In this document: piece after piece, positions 10,501-17,441 of the stretch | Position numbering within the stretch: the stretch's first letter is position 1 | Layout: the number at the start of each line of letters is the position of its first letter | NCBI GenBank assembly: GCA_043381765.1 | Contig: JBHJMP010001173.1 | Location: 1-21,823 of the forward strand | Source of the DNA: Collodictyon triciliatum | Taxonomy: Eukaryota > CRuMs | Direction: 5' to 3' | Length of the DNA stretch: 21,823 bases | Notes under the pieces: model-generated | Told to the model about the DNA's origin: nothing | What the model saw: the letters and a program-made list of their open reading frames with translations, nothing else | The model's database searches: none | Position numbers and translations under genes: made by a program

Positions 10501-13293
10501 TCGAGTTCCTTGCATAATTAGGTCTGCATTTGAATCAAAACCGATTTCGTGTGGGACGCGTTGGGACTTTGGTGGATAAATTGATATATCGATCAGCATG
10601 GAAAGAAGAGTAGGTATATAACACTGCAATATGTCCAATATTAAGTTAGATTTTACACTATGATATTCATGTGTAAAAATGTAAATGATTGTCTCTCTAG
10701 TCAAAATTTCTTTTACAAGATAAGTGTGCCCTTGGAGAGAGAGGTGATGAATGTAAGTTAGGATGTCAGTGTAAACATGCGGGGTCGACTCAAAATCGTT
10801 TATCGATAAAATCCCACTCATCATGGACATAATTTTCGCATTCAAGGACAAGCTCAATTTCTCGGAATAGGGGCAGCTCGTCACTATATCCAGGCATTTT
10901 GATGTGATATACAATATCTCAGAGTCATCCAGCGATATTTCAGTGCTGTTTGATACAAGTTTGCTCATAGCATAAGCTTGAAGCTTTGTTGGGGTATGTG
11001 TTGCCCCTTCAATTTCTTTGAAAAACAAATAAAAGGAATATTCACATGATATTCCTCCATTTTGGTAAATAATTCGTTTCTGATTATCGGACAGACCATT
11101 TGAGCGAGATATTTGAACCCCGCTCATTAGCAAAGATAACCGTGGATACTTTATTTGGAATTGAGAATTGCTTGGTACATTCAAGGGATCGATTATGCGA
11201 TTCCTGATAACAGTTGACGAAAACGATGCAAGGGATGTTCCATTTCCAACTTTAAAGATTATACATGTTGAACCCCATGGCACAGTACATAAAGCCGAAG
11301 CTAATGTTATAAGGGAATAATCTGATAGCGTTCGAAACTCGATCATACCATTTTCCATGCGAATGGCTATGCATTCAGTTTTTGAGGATAATAAACATAT
11401 GGACATAGATAAAATAGGAGATGGCCTAGGTGTTAAAATACGACGCATGGGCGAGTGCTCGTCTTGATACATATATATTGTAGAATCTATAGACATTAAA
11501 AAGCTGTTCACTTTCGAAGAGATGGGATGCTCCAACATGCAACTATAAAAAAAAGATTCTGTTGGTAAATCGCGCTTGTGAAATAGAGTAAATATTGCAC
11601 CATTTAAATTTGCATTCTCGAAAGTGCAGCCTCGTATGTCTGCTCCTAGAAACTTGGCTCCCTTCAGATTTGCAAAAGAAAAATTTGTATACTGAAATTT
11701 TGCGTGTGATAGATCCGCCCCAGCTAGATTCATGTGACTAAAATCCTTAAAAGACATGTCTACTCCAGCCTGGGACAGCACAGTTATAGCATGAGGTGCA
11801 ACTCTGCGGTTTATTCTAGATAGTCCATACGTTTCTATCAGATCGAGGAGAATGATTTGATTGAGTTCTGATTTTCTTGCCCAATCAATCAGAGCTAGTC
11901 GAGTATCACAAGGAAAAGTCGGTTTGGAAAGAACTGTGAAAACTCTTGTTCTGGTGTAGACTTCCTTCATAGAGGTTAGTTTTTGAGATTTTTCTTTACT
12001 CAGCACATGATAAGTGATTATCTGGTAGGGAGTCATTGAGTTTGAATTTTTGGGGGCAGAAAGCAAGAGTGCAACAGATGCTTTATGCATAGTATGACTG
12101 TGGAGTGCTTTTTGCTTCTGTAAAAACTTTGATTTAGTTGAGCTGTTCATGTCACTGATGACGCACTCAATCTCTGTGAATAAAGATTCCGTTACCCTCC
12201 TCATCAAATCATGGACTTTACTGAGCTGTTCAACAACGAGAATCTTAGCGTAGGAATAAACATGAATTTTAAAGGGCAAATCATCGCAAATGTGGACCAA
12301 TAGACGGAAAGCGTAAACGATTAATTGAGCGTCACAGGTTTGATTCAACAGGACGCAGGGGTTTGCGGGAAAACAACAGCTCAATAGATCACTAAAGCTA
12401 GAGTCAAAATCCAAACCATCTAGAGTTAGGTTTCCGAATTCCTTGGATATTTTTCGAAGTAAAAAGAAGACGAATGGACAGGTAAAGCAAGACTCGTTCT
12501 CAGGACTTTGTCGAATAGTGCTTGCGTACACAATAAAGTCTCGTATCATATGAGCTCGCAAGTACTGGCATGCAACAGCGTAGGAGTCGTACCAGGGCTC
12601 AAAGCGTGTGTTTTGTGTGGTTATCAAGTGGATAGAGTTTGGAATGTACGAGCTCGGCTGTAATAGTCGCAACACGGCTTGTCGGGCAAAAGTAGTTGCC
12701 TCACGAAGGGGAATGTTTTGTGTATTCTTTTCGATAAAGCCAGAAACCTGAAAGAAGGATGCCCACGTTTTGGCCTTTTTCTCTTGGCACAAGCAATCAC
12801 TATCACAATTCTGATGCATACACGAGGCTGCCACATCGATGGATGCTATGCCTGTGGCATGAATGTTATGAAGTACCTCTGCGATGACAGCCCATTCTCC
12901 GGCCTCCACCCGCATCTTCCTTTTGATGCGAACTTGAACAAAGTCCATCGCAGTCCATACAAGCAAGCCCAGCATCCGAGCCACAGGGGAGCGCTCCTTG
13001 GAAAGTGGGATGCGGTCCACAATCCAATCGATGGTTTCAAGCAGCTGGCTGATGCGTTCCGACTGCGTTTGATCGATGGCCAGCCGCAAAGCAGAGGCGG
13101 CAAGACTTAATACATGGACGCATTCTGTCGAGTTTGTGTGATCCCACAAGCGCACAAGGCGGCGAAGAGAAGGGACGTCGGGCAGGCTTTTGGTTTCCTT
13201 GAGCAGGAGCGAGGCCCGCTCTTGCTCGAAGCATAGACGCTGCAGTGTCTTTGATAGTTGATCGTCTTTGTCTGGAGAGGCTTCAGTGCCCAT
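7561..13293 (-). CDS. Large pentapeptide-repeat / Sel1-like-repeat protein
   Basis: A 1910-residue intronless frame, counted from MGTEASPDKDD. The frame stays open 47 codons further upstream (to 13434), but that part contains a TATA box and a pyrimidine-rich leader, so I take the inner ATG. Residues 1-500 are mostly helical with no recognised domain. Residues 485-570 carry APHAITVLSQAGV followed by A(D/N)L-type pentapeptides (MNLAGADLSHAKF, FANLKGAKFLGADI, FENANLNGAIF). This is the module that in many NACHT proteins sits between the NTPase and a WD40 propeller. No Walker A or B motif is visible. Then comes a segment like degenerate propeller blades (ECIAIRMENGMIEFRTL). Residues 920-1550 hold about seven Sel1-like repeats: GRCYEEGWSTPIDVFSALRYY, GQNYELGLFGNKDISKAL, ASCYLKGIGIFANLRKAIEF, ARCFRMGLGVEKNLLQAVKL, GEGYELGYPVEKNLQEATR. 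The tail from about 1580 is Ser/Pro/charge-rich and ends acidic (DDVEEAD). There is no signal peptide or membrane span. It is a likely cytoplasmic scaffold; the partner is unknown. Confidence 0.85.
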   Translation of the reverse strand: MGTEASPDKDDQLSKTLQRLCFEQERASLLLKETKSLPDVPSLRRLVRLWDHTNSTECVHVLSLAASALRLAIDQTQSERISQLLETIDWIVDRIPLSKERSPVARMLGLLVWTAMDFVQVRIKRKMRVEAGEWAVIAEVLHNIHATGIASIDVAASCMHQNCDSDCLCQEKKAKTWASFFQVSGFIEKNTQNIPLREATTFARQAVLRLLQPSSYIPNSIHLITTQNTRFEPWYDSYAVACQYLRAHMIRDFIVYASTIRQSPENESCFTCPFVFFLLRKISKEFGNLTLDGLDFDSSFSDLLSCCFPANPCVLLNQTCDAQLIVYAFRLLVHICDDLPFKIHVYSYAKILVVEQLSKVHDLMRRVTESLFTEIECVISDMNSSTKSKFLQKQKALHSHTMHKASVALLLSAPKNSNSMTPYQIITYHVLSKEKSQKLTSMKEVYTRTRVFTVLSKPTFPCDTRLALIDWARKSELNQIILLDLIETYGLSRINRRVAPHAITVLSQAGVDMSFKDFSHMNLAGADLSHAKFQYTNFSFANLKGAKFLGADIRGCTFENANLNGAIFTLFHKRDLPTESFFYSCMLEHPISSKVNSFLMSIDSTIYMYQDEHSPMRRILTPRPSPILSMSICLLSSKTECIAIRMENGMIEFRTLSDYSLITLASALCTVPWGSTCIIFKVGNGTSLASFSSTVIRNRIIDPLNVPSNSQFQIKYPRLSLLMSGVQISRSNGLSDNQKRIIYQNGGISCEYSFYLFFKEIEGATHTPTKLQAYAMSKLVSNSTEISLDDSEILYITSKCLDIVTSCPYSEKLSLSLNAKIMSMMSGILSINDFESTPHVYTDILTYIHHLSLQGHTYLVKEILTRETIIYIFTHEYHSVKSNLILDILQCYIPTLLSMLIDISIYPPKSQRVPHEIGFDSNADLIMQGTRFYTDFPFLSDIFYIIGRCYEEGWSTPIDVFSALRYYERGILSFSIDSMERILSLSQRGCSSAYNMLQNYVLQLIKTDMLDLGGDFYDNGEYSPFENGSSKSPEERSRIKSNKYLRLARSEALQYAQWYLADCLTHGWSCEKDIPLACHWRIRCFPCHFESYDNLKSNLTSSRQDTYEVIETIFDIFEDEAIDLGESAYLLGQNYELGLFGNKDISKALNYYDVSILQGCEASLQRLYDMVQKSDAKEIVFRKLEKLTENALLRKNTRNEIRRFLASCYLKGIGIFANLRKAIEFYLKAAVEDDIIAMKSLVNISNIASDDSFMALMSVWRLYQSEGGDCSPISNVLARCFRMGLGVEKNLLQAVKLYIDIGKDYVFREISECIFDENNKNGLEMIQHFEGAAYDSMRSKNLRGFLMFTIGEGYELGYPVEKNLQEATRLYANSICLLYEPGLLKMAQLIRQGQSHAFHSLRQLAHFQRDLIPKIPYRTVCQMIRWFVTHKCPSGPQSKAYLLECEWFERYGNIDVIYSLENEAKILNTTATHILVEIAHESAPKENDLDTSTAISFSNSSHGKSGRNEINRCILQAHLTLVRCFSNAWGVPRNFDKCAEYILIVSSHDFAMALAEVRRIKNMGYKHEADYLMKLITHHYQTSKVGQQSLSTQTYSETLQYVGAKQDSTQEIDDSPRPKEDLRSQIGLKKESVSKLPPPGVTDFALIHQKVGNEHNDRSGTENVNRNLKAEKKTHEIGKLNLEPFPNGHVNIPQTVRHPTGKHGDMALPANNQVTANHVTVNRKRPPESSGEDRPKSTPVADDLSHYTNQKKPKDSQTSPYVLLHDSLSPSGFAESRKERSTPTSNPTSKFPSQLHLSGEEANIATADTGTTDFVYEPVSLSVESREQSYLQKEEFMGSPSLTQDYEGEGDEILTDPESRITAISSVGCPNASVGSVELEDEFKNEKEEWFGISDFEQDTVGGDDVEEAD
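11590..11800 (-). other. Pentapeptide-repeat module inside the Sel1 protein
   Basis: About eleven consecutive five-residue units with Leu or Phe at the centre (NLAGA, DLSHA, KFQYT, NFSFA, NLKGA, KFLGA, DIRGC, TFENA, NLNGA). They would form a right-handed quadrilateral beta-helix. The preceding ITVLSQAGV is the usual cap of this module in NACHT-pentapeptide-WD40 proteins of protists, fungi and rotifers. Confidence 0.8.
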
Positions 13294-13335
13294 CCGTGTG
13301 TTTGCTAAAGAGAGTGAAAGAGAAAGAGAGTGCGC
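13294..13335 (-). promoter_or_regulatory. Pyrimidine-rich leader before the Sel1-gene start codon
   Basis: The minus strand carries CTCTCTTTCTCTTTCACTCT, then TTTAG, about ten bases before ATG. It resembles a 3' splice site, but the TATA box is only about 50 bases further upstream, leaving no room for a leader intron. If transcription starts further upstream, an intron here becomes possible. Confidence 0.4.
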
Positions 13336-13385
13336 TTCTATGAGCGTGTATTGTATTGTGAGCGTCTGACTCGGGAAGAATGGGG

Positions 13386-13392
13386 TTTTATA
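13386..13392 (-). promoter_or_regulatory. TATA box of the Sel1-repeat gene
   Basis: The minus strand reads CTTATAAAACCCC, 93-99 bases upstream of the ATG at 13293. This places the transcription start near 13360 and argues against the longer N-terminus. Confidence 0.6.
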
Positions 13393-13523
13393 AGCATGAG
13401 GACAATTGCGCCCGGCCGGGTGGCGGACGATCACAGAGAAATAGTCTCAGATGCACAGTGATTGACTCAGCGCAAGATTCCATGATGGCCCTTCATCTCA
13501 GCAACGACGGCGCTGGCTCGTTC

Positions 13524-15118
13524 TCAAACCACACAAACCACACACTTTGCAAAGTTTGACACGTAGAGGCGGCCGTCCAGTCCAAAAGCCACACCGACAG
13601 GCCGGCTTTTCACGGTGACCGACGCAACAATCTCGCCGGTCTTTTTGATGAGATGAACCACCGCATTCTCTTCATCACTCACAAGGATTGTGTTGTTTGG
13701 CCCCCTGCTGAGCGAAACCCAGTCCCGAGCCCTGGGGTATTTGAATTCGTGGAGCCGCTTCATGTTTTGGTCAAAGAAGACTACACTCTCACCTCTTTGT
13801 TGCGCCACCGCAATCAAGTTTTCTTCGGTGACGCAGATGCCAAACGGCTGTCGTAACTCGAGGCAGGACTCGGACGCTTCATAGGTCATGAGCAACCGGC
13901 CCTCGGGTGAAAGGCGATGAAACGAACGCGTGTTTGGTGTTGTTGTGTAGATATGCCCAAACTCATCGGTTGCAATGCACCAGGGCTCCCCGTCCGTTCG
14001 ATTGCGCGGAACAGAAAAGTTTGATGACTGGAGATGCGGGTCTCTTGTGTCCAGAAGCCCTCTCCCGTGGTTAAAGTGATAGACCCACTGAATGACCCAA
14101 TCACGGTTGAAACACTGGATGCGGTTGTTTTCTTCATCTGCAACGTATATCCAAGTCCCGCACACACTAAACGCTACTCCACGGGGGTAATAGAATTCAC
14201 CAGGGATTGGCCCGTTTCTCCCATACTTTGCAATGAGATGCATATCGCTGTTGAGTTGACATATTTTATGTTCTCTCCACCCGACAACATAGACATCGCC
14301 GGTAAGAGGATCAATGGCCAATCCACAAGGACCATCAATCGTGAAGTTCAAACCGCTTGGTGCTGCTTCTCGTATGGCTTGAAAATGAATACTTGTGGTC
14401 GATATGGGATTTCTTTCTCGGGAGGAAAGTTTGGTTTCACTAGAGACAGGTAGCTTTTTGACCTCGACCATACTTTGTATATTCTCTGTAGAGTAGTGAA
14501 TTTCCTTGAGTGTAGACGGGTCTCGAATAATCGGATAATATGCTGAAGATTGAACCCACGGGACAAGAGTAGCCTCACTCGAGGAAACGTGTTGTTGGGA
14601 GGGCGGGATTTCCACGTTGGCAAATATCTCGGTCGTTGGGCAAATACGCGGCTTGGGGACGATAAAGTCATATACCATGTTCTTTAAAACCAGATTCTCT
14701 GTGAGTTTCAAGAGGGATATACCTTGAGAGGAGGAATGGACACCGAGCTTTGGGGACATAATAATTGGAAGAACGTTCCCTTGGGATTGTTGTCTTTGAT
14801 CGTGTTGCCTAACGCAGATTTTTTTCATCTGATTTTTAACAAGAGAGAAACGGCTCTCAAGAAGACTGAATCTCTTTGTTTGTTTTTGTCGGTATTGGTG
14901 GTTCTGTTGAAAAGTGAAATCCATGAATAAAGAAAGGATATCAATTGCATACTCGTTGGTGATTATTTTTTTTGAAAAGAAAAAGACTTTGTATGATGAG
15001 CGAAATGTTAGAATAATTTTGTTCTTACAGATTGTTCCATAAACTCTGCGATAGTGTTGACTTGTGAGGAGCGTCCTGAAAAATAGGTCTGAATTGCTAC
15101 ATCCACTTCTTCAAACAT
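13524..15118 (-). CDS. NHL-repeat beta-propeller protein
   Basis: Two exons, 15118-15029 and 14903-13524, joined in phase 0 by a 125-base intron (GTAAGA...TTCAACAG), giving 489 residues. Exon 1 begins MFEEVDVAIQTYFSG. The ATG at 14924 is intronic, so the seven residues MDFTFQQ are not part of the protein. Residues 1-75 are helical and basic (RFSLLESRFSLVKNQMKK); 75-210 are low complexity. Residues 218-489 are a propeller of NHL-type blades: GPCGLAIDPLTGDVYVV, YYPRGVAFSVCGTWIYVAD, NRIQCFNRD, EPWCIATDEFGHIYTT, RQPFGICVTEENLIAVA, RPVGVAFGLDGRLYVSN. NHL propellers bind protein or RNA; no RING, B-box or lyase residues are visible, so the role is open. The sequence upstream of the ATG (CTCTTCCCCTTTTTAAG) resembles a 3' splice site, so an earlier exon, perhaps at 16570-16741, cannot be excluded. 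The stop is only about 230 bases from the next gene's ATG, on the same strand. Confidence 0.85.
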
Positions 15119-15190
15119 GACAGAAATCTTAAAAAGGGGAAGAGAACTGAATGATTATTGATGTAAAAAAATAATTATACCAAGAAACAT

Positions 15191-15953
15191 GAAGTAAAGA
15201 ATAAAGAATAAAGAATAAAGAATAAAGAATAAAGAATAAAGAATAAAGAATAAAGAATAAAGAATAAATAAAGAATAAAGAGTAAAGAATAATGAATAAA
15301 GAGTAAAGAGTAAAGAATAAAGAGTAAAGAATAAAGAGTAAAGAATAAAGAGTAAAGAATAAAGAGTAAAGAATAAAGAGTAAAGAATAAAGAGTAAAGA
15401 ATAAAGAGTAAAGAATAAAGAGTAAAGAATAAAGAGTAAAGAATAAAGAGTAAAGAATAAAGAATAAAGAATAAAGAGTAAAGAAGAAAGAGTAAAGAAG
15501 AAAGAGTAAAGAAGAAAGAGTAAAGAAGAAAGAGTAAAGAAGAAAGAGTAAAGAAGAAAGAGTAAAGAAGAAAGAGTAAAGAATAAAGAGTAAAGAATAA
15601 AGAGTAAAGAGTAAAGAAGAAAGAGTAAAGAATAAAGAATAAAGAATAAAGAGTAAAGAATAAAGAGTAAAGAGTAAAGAATAAAGAATAAAGAGTAAAG
15701 AATAAAGAGTAAAGAATAAAGAGTAAAGAGTAAAGAATAAAGAGTAAAGAATAAAGAGTACAGAATAAAGAGTACAGAATAAAGAGTACAGAATAAAGAG
15801 TAAAGAATAAAGAGTAAAGAATAAAGAGTACAGAATAAAGAGTACAGAATAAAGAGTACAGAATAAAGAGTACAGAATAAAGAGTACAGAATAAAGAGTA
15901 AAGAATAAAGAGTAAAGAATAAAGAGTAAAGAATAAAGAGTAAAGAATAAAGA
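15191..15953. repeat. 7/14-base microsatellite (GAATAAA/GAGTAAA)
   Basis: About 109 units of seven bases. Most of the array alternates GAATAAA and GAGTAAA, giving a 14-base higher-order period. Variant blocks are clustered: GAAGAAA alternating with GAGTAAA at about 15482-15575, and GAGTACA alternating with GAATAAA near 15757-15793 and 15827-15897. On the minus strand all three frames are free of stops for hundreds of codons, because the unit reads TTTATTC/TTTACTC; this is not coding. Confidence 0.97.
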
Positions 15954-16032
15954 AAATAGAAATAGAAAAAGAGAATAGAAAAAGAGAATAGAAAAAGAGA
16001 ATAGAAAAAGAGAATAGAAAAAGAGAATAGAA
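15954..16032. repeat. 13-base repeat running into the gap
   Basis: Tandem copies of AGAATAGAAAAAG follow the 7-base array directly and continue to the first N, so the gap is very likely repeat that could not be assembled. Confidence 0.9.
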
Positions 16033-16569
16033 NNNNNNNNNNNNNNNNNNNNNNNNNNNNNNNNNNNNNNNNNNNNNNNNNNNNNNNNNNNNNNNNNNNN
16101 NNNNNNNNNNNNNNNNNNNNNNNNNNNNNNNNNNNNNNNNNNNNNNNNNNNNNNNNNNNNNNNNNNNNNNNNNNNNNNNNNNNNNNNNNNNNNNNNNNNN
16201 NNNNNNNNNNNNNNNNNNNNNNNNNNNNNNNNNNNNNNNNNNNNNNNNNNNNNNNNNNNNNNNNNNNNNNNNNNNNNNNNNNNNNNNNNNNNNNNNNNNN
16301 NNNNNNNNNNNNNNNNNNNNNNNNNNNNNNNNNNNNNNNNNNNNNNNNNNNNNNNNNNNNNNNNNNNNNNNNNNNNNNNNNNNNNNNNNNNNNNNNNNNN
16401 NNNNNNNNNNNNNNNNNNNNNNNNNNNNNNNNNNNNNNNNNNNNNNNNNNNNNNNNNNNNNNNNNNNNNNNNNNNNNNNNNNNNNNNNNNNNNNNNNNNN
16501 NNNNNNNNNNNNNNNNNNNNNNNNNNNNNNNNNNNNNNNNNNNNNNNNNNNNNNNNNNNNNNNNNNNNN
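16033..16569. other. Assembly gap (537 N)
   Basis: A run of N flanked on the left by microsatellite and on the right by coding-like sequence. Confidence 0.99.
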
Positions 16570-16741
16570 CATCAACCCTTCTTTCGAGCTCCCCATCGAG
16601 GTCCTTGGCAACCTCCAAGGCTGTAGCTGCGTCCATCGCCACCTTCCTTTGTCCTTCTTCCTTCGTTTTCTTTGTGATCTTTATCCTGCCCGCACTTAGA
16701 TCCGATTCACAGATCTCCTTCCAACCGTTCTGGGCGGACAT
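16570..16741 (-). CDS. Orphan exon, helical protein, cut by gap
   Basis: About 57 codons beginning MSAQNGWKEICESD and continuing GRIKITKKTKEEGQRKVA, then ALEVAKDLDGELERRVD at the gap edge. The Ala/Leu/charged pattern suggests an amphipathic or coiled-coil helix. GC content and codon use are gene-like, and a stop lies a few codons upstream of the ATG. ATTCAG|GAC just before the ATG could instead be an acceptor, making this an internal exon. It could be the 5' part of the NHL gene, with the microsatellite in the intron, or a separate gene whose end is in the gap. The family is not recognised. Confidence 0.55.
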
Positions 16742-16989
16742 TGAGTCCTGAATCCTAAACTCATACTATTTCTATATCTGGAATAAGCAGAAGATTGCCA
16801 AAAACAATATTATTTCTCGTAGCCAACATTCATCCAAGCGCCATCAGATGAAACGTGATGGCACTGCGAGTTCATTTTTGATGTGATTGACACACACCAA
16901 ACACAAGTCCAAACACAAGTCCAAAGAAGCCATTTTCAAGCACGCAAACACAAACATATAGATATACATAGACACATAGACATATTCGC
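16742..16989. other. Non-coding, A/C-rich simple sequence
   Basis: Contains ACACATA/AACACAAG-type simple sequence. It would be intron if the two flanking minus-strand exons belong together, otherwise intergenic. Confidence 0.4.
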
Positions 16990-17118
16990 ACACATATATC
17001 CATCGAACCTTCGTGCCCAACAACTGTCACAATTACTGCACGAATATCCTCTGATCGCATAGAAACCACTTCTAGACGATGAATTCCTTTCTCTTGGAGC
17101 AAATTCGGGGAGGACACG
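16990..17118 (-). CDS. Possible exon of the same minus-strand gene
   Basis: After a GTAAAG acceptor the frame reads VSSPNLLQEKGIHRLEVV, then SEDIRAVIVTVVGHEGSM, before turning into Cys/Val-rich microsatellite translation. The first 40 codons look like folded protein; no clean donor was found (GTTCGA after HEG, or GTGCGA, are candidates), and phase to the 16741 exon could be matched only with a weak donor. An ATG inside (17058-17060) could be a start. Confidence 0.28.
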
Positions 17119-17200
17119 CTTTACGCCAAACCAGTGAGTATATCTTTTTGAAATACCAATAGTTAAAAACAAATAAACAATCAAATAAACAATCAAATTA

Positions 17201-17295
17201 ACAAACAAACAAACAAACAAACAAACAAACAAACAAACAAACAAACAAACAAACAAACAAACAAACAAACAAACAAACAAACAAACAAACAAACA
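17201..17295. repeat. (AAAC)n microsatellite
   Basis: About 24 copies of the tetranucleotide AAAC, preceded by imperfect AAATAAACAATC units. It lies about 150 bases upstream of the plus-strand Ras-association gene and may sit in its promoter. Confidence 0.97.
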
Positions 17296-17441
17296 ATGAG
17301 CAAACCTCGAGAGAAAAAAACTCCAAAAAAACACAGCCCCTCCAAAAATGAAATTGATTGGAGCACAGACATCTTGATGGGCCACACGATAATCAGAGAG
17401 ATAGACAATCATGTTAGAAATAAACCCTATTTAATACGCAT

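Noticed and set aside
15155-16741. Minus-strand frames of 528 and 478 codons rich in Leu, Phe, Tyr and Ser
   Set aside because: They translate the 7/14-base microsatellite and 537 N. The unit has no stop in any minus frame, so the frames are a by-product; only the first 57 codons right of the gap look like real protein.
17193-17412. Minus-strand frame with a long repeated Cys-Leu-Phe-Val run
   Set aside because: It is the translation of the (AAAC)n microsatellite.
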